Assembly: GCF_000383955.1 (NCBI RefSeq)
Contig: NZ_KB913013.1
Location: 3,367,694 to 3,431,693, forward strand
From: Rudanella lutea DSM 19387
GTDB lineage: Bacteria; Bacteroidota; Bacteroidia; Cytophagales; Spirosomataceae
DNA length: 64,000 nt
Direction of reading: 5' to 3'
A program made the translations under genes and the position numbers. The notes under the pieces were generated by a model. It did no database searches. It was not told the origin of the DNA and saw only the letters and a program-made list of their open reading frames with translations. Positions 17,212-27,200 of this stretch are shown here, in pieces. Every line of letters begins with the position of its first letter. Positions within the stretch are counted from its first letter, which is position 1.

Positions 17212-17685
17212 ATGCTTCAACGAATTCAAACCGTCTTTTTGTTTCTGTTAGCCTTAGCTATGGGGATTGCGTTGGCTAATCCGATCTGGGAAAAATCAGG
17301 GGCTAATCCCTCCGATATGGCCCGGCTGACGGCTCTCGAATATTCAGAAAAAGTAGGGGTTACTACCAACGTGTCGCCGGTTTGGTACCTGGGGCTGCTC
17401 ATTCTGGCGGTAGTTGTCCTGTCTATTTTTGCCATTACGCAATACCGCAACCGGCTCCGTCAGTCGATGATCTGCGCCGTGAATGCCTTGCTGATGACGG
17501 GCGTGATGGGCGTGGTGCTGTACACGACGTTGTACAAAGGCAAGGAGTTTGGCAACCCAGCGGATCAGGGCAATTTCCTGTTCGGGTTTTATTCCATCAT
17601 TGCGGCTTTGGTGATGAACACGCTCGCCAACCGGGCTATCCGGCGCGACGAACGTAAAGTGCGCGAATCGGAGCGTTTCCGGTAG
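17212..17685 (+). CDS. DUF4293 family membrane protein
   Basis: A 157-residue protein with four predicted membrane segments (about 6-24, 58-77, 87-107 and 120-140) and a basic C-terminal tail (RAIRRDERKVRESERFR). The opening MLQRIQTVFLFLLALAMG is characteristic of DUF4293, a family confined largely to Bacteroidota, of unknown function. In this phylum the family is usually a stand-alone gene. Here it is divergent from mnmD and convergent with a PAP2 phosphatase gene. No motif suggests an enzymatic role. Confidence 0.85.
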   Translation: MLQRIQTVFLFLLALAMGIALANPIWEKSGANPSDMARLTALEYSEKVGVTTNVSPVWYLGLLILAVVVLSIFAITQYRNRLRQSMICAVNALLMTGVMGVVLYTTLYKGKEFGNPADQGNFLFGFYSIIAALVMNTLANRAIRRDERKVRESERFR

Positions 17686-17703
17686 TTGTTCTATTTCAAG
17701 GGG

Positions 17704-17768
17704 CAGCGCCGAGATCAGAGGCAGGCTATGTCAGGCCGCCGTCTGGTTTCGGCGCTGTTTTTGTTTTT
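17704..17768 (+). terminator. Candidate terminator after the DUF4293 gene
   Basis: CAGCGCCGA (17704-17712) and TCGGCGCTG (17749-17757) form a 9-bp stem with a 36-base loop, followed by T-rich sequence. The right arm lies inside the 3' end of the convergent PAP2 gene. Confidence 0.45.
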
Positions 17769-18363
17769 CCCAGCCCCAGTACACCAGTACCGACGAAAGT
17801 ACGCCGATCAACGAGCCGGCAAACACATCGAGCGTGAAGTGCTGGAACAGATACACGCGTGAATACCCCACCAGTACCCCCGGAATCAGTAAGGCCCAGC
17901 CACGGGCTTTGCGCTCATCGAACAGGGTGAGTAACGTAAAAACTGCGAACGCCGAAATGGTATGGCCCGATGGAAAGCTGTTGATTGTGGCCATATTTAG
18001 CCCTTTTATCACGTGATATTCCCAGCCCGAATCGGCAAAGAAGAGCGCCGGTCGCGGCCGACCATGAAACACCACCTGTTTCAGAAAAATGGACGTGAGC
18101 GACGAGACCGCAAAGCTGCCCAGGGCCAGCAGCCCGTGCCGTTTGGAGCGGATAAATAGTAACAGGGCCATTACCACGAAGAAAACGCCATCGCCGAGGT
18201 ACGTAAAGTTCTGGAAGAGAAAATCGGCCTCGGGGGTATTGTGAGCGTTGACCCACCGGATCAGTTGCTCCTGCGTGTAGAGGAGCTGAAGAATACCAAC
18301 GGCCAGAAACAAAACCGCGTAGCTGATAAAGTAGGACCGGTTGTGGCGAAGAAGCTGCATCAT
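17731..18363 (-). CDS. PAP2-family membrane phosphatase
   Basis: Six-helix membrane phosphatase of 210 residues with all three motifs of the PAP2 acid-phosphatase superfamily: KQVVFHGRP (K95-R102-P103), PSGH (131-134) and SR-x5-H-x3-D (S168, R169, H175, D179). These form the phosphohistidine active site facing the periplasm. Substrates in this family include undecaprenyl pyrophosphate and phosphatidic acid. Recycling of undecaprenyl pyrophosphate is a reasonable guess, but no neighbour supports it. The start could be either of two adjacent ATG codons (18363 or 18360). Confidence 0.9.
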   Translation of the reverse strand: MMQLLRHNRSYFISYAVLFLAVGILQLLYTQEQLIRWVNAHNTPEADFLFQNFTYLGDGVFFVVMALLLFIRSKRHGLLALGSFAVSSLTSIFLKQVVFHGRPRPALFFADSGWEYHVIKGLNMATINSFPSGHTISAFAVFTLLTLFDERKARGWALLIPGVLVGYSRVYLFQHFTLDVFAGSLIGVLSSVLVYWGWEKQKQRRNQTAA

Positions 18364-18477
18364 GGGGCAAAAATAAGGGCTAAGCTTATTTAGACCCGGG
18401 AAGTTGTACCAAATCGACGGACTTGATCAATGAAACGTCACGGTGTGCCATCGCTGATCGAACCCCGAAACAACAAA

Positions 18478-18505
18478 AAAGACGGCTGTATGTACAACCG
18501 TCTTT
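18478..18505 (-). terminator. Terminator after the 3-hydroxyacyl-CoA dehydrogenase gene
   Basis: A 13-bp stem with one mismatch (AAAGACGGCTGTA with TACAACCGTCTTT) is followed on the minus strand by a run of T. It lies 33 bases past the stop codon. Confidence 0.8.
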
Positions 18506-18537
18506 CTGATATCAATCTTTCAATTTTTGGCAGATTC

Positions 18538-20973
18538 CTAATTCCGCAGCGGCTTGCCGCCCTGCAACAGGCTCTGAATCCGCTCCAGGGTTTTCTTCTC
18601 GCCCGAGAGCGACAAGAAGGCCTCGCGCTCCAGATCGAGCAGGTACTGCTCCGTTACGGTCTGCGGGGCGCTCAAATCGCCACCACAGATCACGTAGGCC
18701 AGTTTCTCGGCAATTTTTAGATCATGATCCGAAATGTACCGGCCCATGTGCATAGCCGTGATACCCGCTTTGAACAACGCAATACCGGTTTTGCCCTGCA
18801 CCTTGATGTCTGTCCGGGGTTTGGGCTGTACGTAGCCGTTCTCAGCAAGTTCAATAGCGGCCTGCTTGGCTTCGGCAATCAGGCGACTCCGGTTCAATAC
18901 AATCTGATCCGTGGGCCGGATGTAGTTCATTTCTTTCGCTTCCTGCGCCGAGGTTGATACCTTAGCCGTAGCGATGTTCATGAATATGTTCTGGAGTATA
19001 TTCAGTTCAGGGTCGCCGGTTTGGTAGAGGTCGCTGGCGCGGGCGGCCATCTCTTTGGTGCCACCACCGGCCGGAATCAGACCCACCCCCACTTCCACCA
19101 GACCCATGTAAGTTTCGGAGTGGGCTACCACGCGGTCGGCGTGGAGGTTTAGCTCGCAGCCGCCACCCAGCGCGAGGGTGTGGGGAGCGCCTACCACCGG
19201 GATCGACGAGTACCGGGCCCGCATCATGGTTTGCTGGAACTGCGCAATCATAAGGTTGATCTCGTCGAACTCCTGCTCAATAGCAAACATGAACAAGGTG
19301 GCGAGGTTAGCTCCCGCCGAAAACGCTTCGGTCGATTCGTTTCCGATCACCAGACCCCGGAAATCCTTTTCGGCCAGGCTGATGGACTTCTGGAGGCCCT
19401 CAATCACTTCGGCCCCAAAGGTGTTCATTTTCGACCGGAATTCGAGGTTCAGGATACCGTCGCCGATGTCGTACAGGGCAGCCCCGGCGTTTTTCCAGAC
19501 GATGTTGTCCGAAAGGTTTTCCAGAATCGTGAACGACTCCGTTCCAGGAATCACCTTGTAGCTCTTCGTCGGAATGTCGTAGTATTTTTTCTTGCCGCCT
19601 TCCGACTTGTAGAAGCTCGTAAAACCAGCCGCCAGCATGTCGTACACCCACTGCGCGGGTTTTTTGCCTTGGGCTTCGATCAGTTCAACGCCCTTCTGCA
19701 CCCCAATGGCGTCCCAGGTCTCGAACAGGCCCAGCTGCCAGCCGAAGCCGGTGGTGATGGCCGCGTCGATGCGGTAGAGTTCGTCCGAAATTTCGGGAAT
19801 GCGGTGCGTGGCATACGCAAATCCGTCGGCAAACGTGCGTCGGTAAAACTCACCGGCATTGTCTTTGCCCGCCAGCAGGACTGAGAACCGCTTGCGCAGG
19901 TTATCGATGGCTTTGGTGCTTTCGAGCGTTGCGAATTTTACCTTCTGCGACGGCTTGTACTCGAACGTTTTCAGGTCGAGTGCCAGAATAACCGTTTTGC
20001 CGTTGGCGTCTTTGGTCTTTTTGTAGTATCCCTGACCGGTTTTGTCGCCGAGCCACTTGTGCTCCATCAATTTCTGCATCGATGGCGTCAGTTGGAATGA
20101 CTCGCGCGACTCGTCGTGCTCCATCTTGACGAGGTTGTTGGCCACATTGACCGTCGTGTCCAGACCCACCACATCCGACAACCGGAACGTTCCCGACTTG
20201 GGTCGGCCTACCACCGGGCCGGTCAGTTTATCCACTTCCTCTACGGTCAGGCCCAGCTCTTCGGCTACGCGGATGGTCTGCACCAGCGACTGAATACCCA
20301 GCCGGTTGGCAATAAAGCCGGGCGTGTCTTTGCAGAGCACCGTGGTTTTGCCCAGATACAGGTCGCCGTAGCTCATCAGGAAATCGATGATGGCGGGGTC
20401 GGTATCGGGGCCGGGGATAATTTCGAGCAGGCGCAGGTAGCGGGGTGGGTTGAAGAAGTGTGTACCGCAGAAATGCCGCCGGAAATCTTCCGAACGACCT
20501 TCGGCCAGCAAATGCATCGGAATGCCCGAGGTGTTGGAGGTAATCAGCGTGCCGGGTTTGCGCACGGCTTCTACACGCTCGTACAGCGACCGCTTGATGT
20601 CGAGCCGCTCTACCACGGCTTCGATAATCCAGTCCTGCTGAGCGAGTTCTTTCAGGTTATCGTCGAAATTGCCCAGCTTGATACGGCTCGCAAACTTGGG
20701 GCTGTACAGGGCCGCCGGTGACGCTTTCAGCATCGCCTGGAAGGCATCATTCACGATCCGGTTTCGCACGCCCGGGTTTTCGAGTGTCAGGCCTTTCGCT
20801 TCTTCGGCTGGGTTCAGCGCGTTGGGTACAATATCGAGCAGCAGTACATCGAGGCCGATGTTGGCAAAGTGCGCGGCAATGCGCGAGCCCATAATGCCTG
20901 ACCCCAGCACGGCTACGCGCCGGATAGTCCGGTTTTTAGTTTGAGTGATTGGTTTTTGCAGGGTTGCTTCCAT
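18538..20973 (-). CDS. Bifunctional 3-hydroxyacyl-CoA dehydrogenase / enoyl-CoA hydratase (FadN-like)
   Basis: Beta-oxidation enzyme of 811 residues with the dehydrogenase first and the hydratase second, the order of Bacillus FadN and the reverse of Escherichia coli FadB. The NAD-binding GSGIMG is at residues 24-29. SNTSGIPM and HFFNPPRYLRLLEI supply the dehydrogenase active-site residues. The C-terminal crotonase domain keeps both catalytic glutamates (GGGCELNLHADR and GLVEVGVGLIPAGGG). A matching thiolase gene is not in the window. On the minus strand it follows a MarR regulator and a DUF6036 gene, which suggests fatty-acid-responsive control. That is inference from gene order. Confidence 0.95.
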   Translation of the reverse strand: MEATLQKPITQTKNRTIRRVAVLGSGIMGSRIAAHFANIGLDVLLLDIVPNALNPAEEAKGLTLENPGVRNRIVNDAFQAMLKASPAALYSPKFASRIKLGNFDDNLKELAQQDWIIEAVVERLDIKRSLYERVEAVRKPGTLITSNTSGIPMHLLAEGRSEDFRRHFCGTHFFNPPRYLRLLEIIPGPDTDPAIIDFLMSYGDLYLGKTTVLCKDTPGFIANRLGIQSLVQTIRVAEELGLTVEEVDKLTGPVVGRPKSGTFRLSDVVGLDTTVNVANNLVKMEHDESRESFQLTPSMQKLMEHKWLGDKTGQGYYKKTKDANGKTVILALDLKTFEYKPSQKVKFATLESTKAIDNLRKRFSVLLAGKDNAGEFYRRTFADGFAYATHRIPEISDELYRIDAAITTGFGWQLGLFETWDAIGVQKGVELIEAQGKKPAQWVYDMLAAGFTSFYKSEGGKKKYYDIPTKSYKVIPGTESFTILENLSDNIVWKNAGAALYDIGDGILNLEFRSKMNTFGAEVIEGLQKSISLAEKDFRGLVIGNESTEAFSAGANLATLFMFAIEQEFDEINLMIAQFQQTMMRARYSSIPVVGAPHTLALGGGCELNLHADRVVAHSETYMGLVEVGVGLIPAGGGTKEMAARASDLYQTGDPELNILQNIFMNIATAKVSTSAQEAKEMNYIRPTDQIVLNRSRLIAEAKQAAIELAENGYVQPKPRTDIKVQGKTGIALFKAGITAMHMGRYISDHDLKIAEKLAYVICGGDLSAPQTVTEQYLLDLEREAFLSLSGEKKTLERIQSLLQGGKPLRN

Positions 20974-21005
20974 AGTTGCTGATTAGGATGGGAACACGAA
21001 GTGGT

Positions 21006-21488
21006 TCAATCCGTGTTTCTCTCGTTATTTATTTTCTGAAGTTCTTCCGCGTCGGCCAGGTCTTTTAACCGGCCGGTTGTTTGCTTTTCCTTAATCAAAT
21101 CATTCAGGTGAATCACCCGAAAGGGTACCCCATCGAACGAGGCATTAACCGCCCGTTCATAACAGACATCAAAATCTACCTCGCCAAATGCTTTGAGCGC
21201 ATGGCCCATATCGAGCGTTAGTCCATACTTGCCCGTCACGACGCTCGTCCAGCCGAAGAGCAAAGGCGTATTTTTCAATAATTCGGCCCCAGCTACTTCG
21301 TTTTCGCGTAGGGCCATAATCAAGCGATCCTTATTATCGTCACCAATCCGAATCCAAAGATCCAGGTCCTGCGTGGCCCGAATGTGCCCATGAACAACCC
21401 CGGCCAGCCCGCCAACCAATAAATACTGCACCTGATAGCGGTTCAGGCTCTCGAAGAGCATTTTTACATCATCTTGGCTAATATCCAT
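21006..21488 (-). CDS. DUF6036-type nucleotidyltransferase-fold protein
   Basis: A 160-residue protein of the minimal nucleotidyltransferase type. YLLVGGLAGVVHGH (G26-G27) is followed by TQDLDLWI (D41-x-D43), the GG...DxD signature of the Pol-beta fold, and the C-terminus has VIHLNDLIKEK and KDLADAEEL. Relatives include AbiEii-like toxins and housekeeping proteins; no cognate AbiEi or HEPN antitoxin gene is adjacent. The ATG at 21488 gives the family-like start (MDISQDDVKMLF). An alternative ATG at 21599 directly follows the MarR stop (TAAATG) and would add 37 unconserved residues. It lies between the MarR and fadN-like genes and may be an insertion there. Confidence 0.7.
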   Translation of the reverse strand: MDISQDDVKMLFESLNRYQVQYLLVGGLAGVVHGHIRATQDLDLWIRIGDDNKDRLIMALRENEVAGAELLKNTPLLFGWTSVVTGKYGLTLDMGHALKAFGEVDFDVCYERAVNASFDGVPFRVIHLNDLIKEKQTTGRLKDLADAEELQKINNERNTD

Positions 21489-21599
21489 GGACTTCGGAGA
21501 ATTATTCGGATTGGCTATATACAGGCTGTTGACCACCACCATGAGCCTAACGAACTGCATCAGGTTACTCGTGGCGTTATGTTCGTCCAGCGTTAGCAT

Positions 21600-22070
21600 T
21601 TACTCCAGTGTTAGTTCTTCGGTTTCGTTGGCCTTGAGCTTCTGGTTTTCTTCTTCTACGATGCGGTTAATGTCTTTAATCACGTCGAAAAACACCACCA
21701 GCTTGTCGAGCGGTATTCGTTCGCGAATCATCTGGTTGAACTGAATAACCCCTTCGCGGGCCATTTCCCGCCGACGGCGACCTTCTTCGGTCAAGACAAT
21801 CCGGACAAATCGCTTGTCATTATCATCAATTTCCCGACGTACCCAGCCTCGCTCTTCCAGACTTTTGAGCATACGGACTAAGCTACGCGGTTCCATTCCC
21901 AGCGTGGGCCCAATTTTGGTGGCCGGGGTGCCGTGTTCTGTATCGATATTCAACAATACATAGCCAATGGCCATGGTCATGTCGTACCGGGCTGCGTAGG
22001 CATTGTACATCCTGGAGATGGTGTGCCAGCTCCATTTGATGTGAAAATCAACCGTTTTCTCCTTTTTCAT
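21600..22070 (-). CDS. MarR-family transcriptional regulator
   Basis: A winged-helix DNA-binding regulator of 156 residues. The MarR core is visible as TPATKIGPTLGMEPRSLVRM (recognition helix), LEERGWVRREIDDNDKRFVRIVLT (wing) and EEGRRRREMAREGV. The ATG at 22070 is chosen because a full Bacteroidota promoter lies just upstream, with transcription starting near 22094; the longer open frame to 22226 reads through that promoter. The fadN-like beta-oxidation gene is downstream and an MFS exporter gene is upstream on the same strand. It may control either; the target ligand is unknown. Confidence 0.88.
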   Translation of the reverse strand: MKKEKTVDFHIKWSWHTISRMYNAYAARYDMTMAIGYVLLNIDTEHGTPATKIGPTLGMEPRSLVRMLKSLEERGWVRREIDDNDKRFVRIVLTEEGRRRREMAREGVIQFNQMIRERIPLDKLVVFFDVIKDINRIVEEENQKLKANETEELTLE

Positions 22071-22100
22071 GCTCGTCTGTATCATGTCGCGGTGATTGTA

Positions 22101-22132
22101 CAAAACTACGAACAATCTGCGATAGTATGCAA
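22101..22132 (-). promoter_or_regulatory. Promoter of the marR-type gene (TTG-N21-TAGTTTTG)
   Basis: On the minus strand, TTG (22132-22130), a 21-base spacer and TAGTTTTG (22108-22101) match both halves of the Bacteroidota housekeeping promoter. Transcription would start near 22094, 24 bases before the ATG. Confidence 0.7.
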
Positions 22133-22170
22133 GCATAATAATTTCCAGTACAGAGGAGCGATGCTGGAAT

Positions 22171-23388
22171 TTAGGCTTCGGCCGGTTCGGAGATGGGGGC
22201 GTCGATGGGTTGTACCGTCCGGGCAATGAAGATGCTGGCGAAAATGGCAGCCATTGCCAACAGGCCTACCAGCCAATAATTCTGTAGCTGACCATCGGGG
22301 CTTTTCTGAATAACGAGCCCCGCTCCGTACGTTGCTACTGACTGCATGAGCAGCTGCAACGACTGGTTGATGCTCATAAAACCACCCCGTTGCTGCGGGG
22401 TAACCACCGAAGCGGTCATGGCCTGCGTTGGAATCAGGCGACCGTTGGAGAAGATGAAAAACAGCCCCGACACAAACAAAACGTAGGTCAGCGAAGCCGG
22501 GGGCATGCTGGTGATCAGATAAATGGGCAACAACGACAGCACGGCGAACACCGTAAACACAGGCAGTTTTCCGCGTTTGTCAGCGATTTTGCCCACTACC
22601 GGTGCCGAGAAAATGGTAAGAGCGCCCCCTACGGCATAAATCAGGTAGAGATTGCCCTCGCTGAAGCCCACGTTGGCCACCAGATAGGGCGAGATAAACG
22701 GAATAATGCTAAAGTGCCCGAGCATGATCGTGCCCGTAAGCCAGAGCGCCCGCAGCTGATTGGGGTTGTGCCAGATGTTGGTAATCACCGAAAACGCATT
22801 GGGTCGTTGCTCGCCCCGGAGCAGGTGGCCGTCGAGCAGGGGCACGTAGGCCCAAACCAGCCCAATCACGACCAGCCCCATCGCGCCCACGGCCAGAAAC
22901 GGCGCGTGCCAGCTAAACTCGGTAGCCAGATAAAGCCCGACCGGCACGCCCACCACCGATGCCACCGAAAAGGCCGTCATCACAATCGACATGGCCTGCG
23001 CCCGACGCTCGTAGGGGAACGTATCGCTCACGATGGATAGCACCTGCGCGCCAATGATACCGCCAAACATACCGGCCGCCGTGCGGGCTATTACCAACAG
23101 GTTGTACGTAGGCGCCAGCCCACAACCGAGGGTACCAATCACAAACCCGGCATAGGCAATCAGCAAAATGTATTTGCGCGGAAAACGGTCGGCAAAAAAT
23201 GAGAATAAGAAACCCGAAATACCCGCACTCAGGCTGTAAGCCGACACAATGAAACTGAACTGCTGTGGACTGAGATTGAAAAAACGCATCAATTGCGGCC
23301 CCATCGGCATCATAATCATGAAGTCCATGATATGCGTGAAATTGAGGCAGGCCAGAACCAGAAGCAGGAGTTTTTCGGAGCGCGACAT
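22171..23388 (-). CDS. MFS transporter (drug/metabolite efflux type)
   Basis: A 405-residue protein with about twelve hydrophobic helices. The motif-A-like loop FSFFADRFPRKYILL lies between helices 2 and 3, and GFMSINQSLQLLMQ is in the C-terminal half. The pattern resembles AraJ/PbuE-like 12-helix exporters; the substrate cannot be told from the sequence. The ATG at 23388 (MSRSEKLLLLVL) is chosen because the longer open frame to 23691 adds an arginine-rich, non-hydrophobic leader that overlaps the next gene. It lies immediately upstream of the MarR gene on the same strand, the usual arrangement for MarR-regulated efflux. Confidence 0.88.
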   Translation of the reverse strand: MSRSEKLLLLVLACLNFTHIMDFMIMMPMGPQLMRFFNLSPQQFSFIVSAYSLSAGISGFLFSFFADRFPRKYILLIAYAGFVIGTLGCGLAPTYNLLVIARTAAGMFGGIIGAQVLSIVSDTFPYERRAQAMSIVMTAFSVASVVGVPVGLYLATEFSWHAPFLAVGAMGLVVIGLVWAYVPLLDGHLLRGEQRPNAFSVITNIWHNPNQLRALWLTGTIMLGHFSIIPFISPYLVANVGFSEGNLYLIYAVGGALTIFSAPVVGKIADKRGKLPVFTVFAVLSLLPIYLITSMPPASLTYVLFVSGLFFIFSNGRLIPTQAMTASVVTPQQRGGFMSINQSLQLLMQSVATYGAGLVIQKSPDGQLQNYWLVGLLAMAAIFASIFIARTVQPIDAPISEPAEA

Positions 23389-23500
23389 AAATGGGGAGTG
23401 TAGCCTTAGATAAGACAAACGACAGCCCAAAAAGATTCGACGTTGCAGCGAGCCATACCGAGTGGGTGCTCCATCCGGTTCTCGGGGGCACTGCCGGTAG

Positions 23501-24007
23501 CTATTCCCGATTTTTGTAGTACCGCACCATCTCGTTGTACCCCATGCGCATCGACAGGCCGTGCAGGGTGCGGGCAATGCGGGTCGCCTTCGTTTCGGGC
23601 GTTTTGGCGCTTTCGATCCAGCGCGAAAAGTAGTTCTGATGGCCGCGCGGCAGGGTCTGGAAAAAGGCAAGCGCCTGCGGATCGTCTTCAAGGCAGGCCA
23701 GTAAATCGGCCGATTCGAGTTGTGGATCGTCGTCGAACGCCAGTTGCACCTGTACCGTAGCTCCGGCTTCTTTGCGAATTTGTCGGCGTATGTCGGTATT
23801 CACGGGCAGAATAAACGTACCGTCTCCCATGGGAATAAGCGCAACCGCCTTCAGGGGCAGCGCGTCGAGCTGACCTTTTACGCGGAATGAGGTTTTCTGG
23901 CCCGGCCGAAGCGTTTCGGAAACGTCGAGGGGAATAGAAACATACGTCCAGCCAGTTTTTTCGCCTTTTGTCCCGAATTTTTCGAGCAAGGCCGTAAAGG
24001 TCAACAC
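23501..24007 (-). CDS. DUF1905/YdeI-like protein
   Basis: A 168-residue soluble protein. The N-terminal half (about 1-95) fits DUF1905, a small beta-barrel (YVSIPLDVSETL, FRVKGQLDALPLKAVALIPMGDG). The C-terminal half fits the YdeI/OmpD-associated helical tail (ALAFFQTLPRGHQNYFSRWIESAKTPETKATRI). Members of this family are annotated as bacteriocin-protection or OmpD-associated, but the biochemical role is not established. The start is GTG 24007, with TTG 24004 as the alternative; there is no ATG in a suitable place. A large inverted repeat lies just upstream. Confidence 0.82.
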   Translation of the reverse strand: MLTFTALLEKFGTKGEKTGWTYVSIPLDVSETLRPGQKTSFRVKGQLDALPLKAVALIPMGDGTFILPVNTDIRRQIRKEAGATVQVQLAFDDDPQLESADLLACLEDDPQALAFFQTLPRGHQNYFSRWIESAKTPETKATRIARTLHGLSMRMGYNEMVRYYKNRE

Positions 24008-24082
24008 GGAGATACGACAGGTTTAGGGGATGAAGCATAAAGATACCCAATTGGCTCCAATCCCCTAATCCTATACTTACCG

Positions 24083-24228
24083 AAGGGTGTAAGACAAGTT
24101 TATTTTTCTGACAGGATTACAGGATAAACAGGATTGATTGAGCCCAAAAAAATCCTGTTTATCCTGTAATCCTGTCAGAAAAAAACCTTCTGTCGAACCT
24201 ATCACAAAGAACTTGTCCTACACCCCTT
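24083..24228. repeat. Large nested inverted repeat with a 33-bp perfect stem
   Basis: Two 33-base arms (24103-24135 and 24151-24183) are perfectly complementary around a 15-base centre. Each arm contains ACAGGAT-type units (GACAGGATTACAGGATAAAC). Outside them, AAGGGTGTAAGACAAGTT (24083-24100) pairs with 24210-24228 with one mismatch and one extra base. The right outer arm touches the alpha-2-macroglobulin stop codon. From memory, ACAGGAT...AATCCTGT units recur between genes in many unrelated bacteria; here they form a possible long hairpin or terminator. Confidence 0.75.
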
Positions 24229-27200
24229 ACCGAACGCTTACGCGGCCCCCAGCCGAGTGGGCCGTGAACTCAGGCGCGTAGAAACACTGAATGGTGGCGA
24301 CACCCGCCGTAAAGTTGCCCGATTGCACTACGCGCAACCCATACTCAAACACGTGTGTGCCCACGGGCAGCGCATCCAGAAAGAAATCAGTACTGGCGTC
24401 GCGCGGGGCTTCGTAGTAGCCAAGGCCGTTTTGGTATTTGTACCCTGAGAGGGCCGCCAACGGCTCAAAGCCCGATGCTCGGCTGTCTTTCAGGTGTACG
24501 TACTCCATGAGCCGGTCATTTTTAACCACCAGCCGAACCTTCAGCTGATCGCCCGGCTGAAGCACCGTTTTTTCGGCCACGGGTTCAATCACGGGGCCAT
24601 TGGCGGTGTTGCGCTGCCGGTAAAGTGTTTTTTGCACCGATACCGACGTGTTGCCGCTTTTGACGTTGTCGAGCGGCTCAAAATGCTGCCAGTACAAGGC
24701 TCCCCAGGCCGAACCATCGGTTTTCTTGCTGATGGTTACCGTGCCCATTTCCGGCTTTATTTCGGCCGGGTTGAAGGTGGTTTTCTGGTAACTCAGCACC
24801 GACGCAACTACCGATTGGGTCAGCGGGGTGAGCGGTTGTCCGCCCACGAGAACAGTAGCGGTGGCACCCATATCGAGCGGCATCGAAAGCCCCCCGGCCC
24901 GGTTTTGCAACAGGGCGTTGACGGCTTCGGTGGTGGCTTTGGTGGAGGGCCACGCCTGGGTTTGTTTTTGCCGTAACAACCACTTCAGCATGTTCTGCAC
25001 CGCCGGTTTATCGTCGCCCACCGTGGCGAAAGCGTCAATCAGGTACGCCTGTGTCTCAATCGGTGCCTGATACCAGGCAAAGCCCCACTGGTTTTCGGGC
25101 CAGTACATGCCCAACTCGTCCGACACCCTGGCCCGGTCTTTCAGCGACGCCAGAATAGTACGGGCCGTTTTGGCGGGGTTGGCGTCTTGTTTTGGAGCTC
25201 CCGGCTGCCCATTGCCCAGCTGATGCAAGGCTACTACGGCCATAGCCTGCCCCTGCAAACTCGCAGTGAGCCAGTGACGGTCGATCTGCTCAAGCAGGTA
25301 CGTACGCGTAGCCTCTTCGAGGGGGAGCGCGTCCGCGACCATATTGCGGGCGTACAGGTAATGAATGGCCGGGTACACCCAGGGGCTGGGCTTCTTTTCT
25401 TTCCGGCGCTCGGCAATCCAGCGTGTTATTTCGGCATCCACAAACCGAACCGCCTTCAATTGCATGGCTCTCAGGTCGGGGTCAGTTTTTACGCTGCTTG
25501 GTTGTAGGCGTTGCATACGACCCAGATTAGTGAGCACGTGCAAGGTCATTACCGGGCTCGGCCGCATGCCGCTAAACCACGCAAACCCACCATTGTCGGC
25601 CTGAAGCTGTTGCAGCTTAGTCAGAGCCTCCCGTTGCTCGGCGGCCAGCCGGTTTTGGTTAAACAGTTGGCCCAGTTGCGCCGTGCGTTCGGTTTCGGAG
25701 CGGGCTTCGGCCAGCCACGGGCTATTTTCGAGGGTCACCGCTTTCAGCTCGGCATTGGCCATAAGCGGGCTTTGGGGCGGATTGGCGGCCCATTGGTCAA
25801 CCACCCGCCGAAACTCCGGTCGGCTACCGATGAGGTGGGCTGCCAGGAAGTTGGCGTACAACCGGCTCGACAACTGCTCCGCGTTTTCGTAGGGATTTTC
25901 GATCAGATAGGGCAGGCTTTGCAGGACTGTCCAGATGGGGTTGCTGGTCACTTCGACCGTGAGCCGCTCGTGCCGCACCGGGCTGTTGGGCGTCAGGCCC
26001 GTCAGCGCCGACAGGCTGAAGCTCCGGCTTTCCTGGCCATTCACCCAAAACGGCAGTGCATCGGTTACGAGCATCTGATTGGGCAGTACGGGCACGGTAC
26101 GCTCTTCGGCATCGGTAAACGAGCCGGCCGTCGCCGATACCCGAAACACCACTGTTGGCAAGCCCGTTGGGATACGCATACTCCAGGTGGCTACCGTGCT
26201 GCCGTTGGGAGCCGCCGAAAACGAGACCGGCGTGGCCGATAGTCCCACTGATTGGCTCAATGGAGTATTGGTGAGGGCGTTGAGGGCTTCGAGCCGGGCG
26301 GTGCCGCTGAGGGGTTTGTCGGTGAGGTTATTGATACGGGCCGACAGCATTATGTTGTCGCCTTCGCGCAGGAACCGGGGCGTATTGAGCGATACCATGA
26401 GCTCTTTCTGCGTCACGATTTCACGCGTGAGCATGCCCGTTTTGAGGTCTTTGGTGTGGGCAAAGGCCAGCAGTTTCCAGCGCGTGAGGGCGTCAGGCAT
26501 CGTAAACGTAAGCCGGACACGCCCCTCGGCATCGGTTTGTACTTGCGGAAAGAAAAACGCTGTTTCGGTGAAATTTTTGCGGATAACGGGTGGTGGCCCA
26601 ACAGGCGTTTTGGGAGCATTTGCGCCGTTCTGGTTGGCTGCCTGAGGGCTTACTGCAACTTTGCTTTCGGCCATATCAGCGGCCATGGCTACCGGTGGCG
26701 CCATGGAGAAAGCCACCTCGACGCCCCCTTTTGCCAGCCGCATACCCCGACCAGGTCTATTGGGACTACTTTGCACGCCCAGCAGGCTCGGATATTCAAT
26801 GGGCGGGAGGTAATCGGACGTTCGTACGTATTCGAGAATTGGGTTCGCTTGTAGTGTACCAAAGCCGTTTAGCATCCAGTTGTCTCCGTTGCCGCTGTAG
26901 GGCTGGTAAAACGCAGGAGTCCAGGTGTGTTTCACAAACTCATCGAGCGAGGCATCGTACAAAGCGGCTACCAATTCGGAGGCCACTTTATCCTGACCCG
27001 GCCCGCTTATCCGAAGGGTCCATTCCTCGGGCGCACCGGGCTTGAGTTTATTGCGGAACGTGAGGGTTTCGATCGTGAGCTGCTTGTTGGTAAATGGCAC
27101 CTGAACCGGCAGTTTCTCGGTGTAAATACGCCCTTGTTGCACCATCGTGAACATGACCACAAAGCCGCCCCGCTGCCGTTCGGTTATGGGCAGGGTTAGG

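Noticed and set aside
19180-19884. 234-codon plus-strand frame opposite the FadN-like gene
   Set aside because: Antisense shadow with Arg/His-rich composition and no motif.
25511-26242. 243-codon plus-strand frame opposite the alpha-2-macroglobulin gene
   Set aside because: Antisense shadow; composition unlike the genuine proteins in the window.
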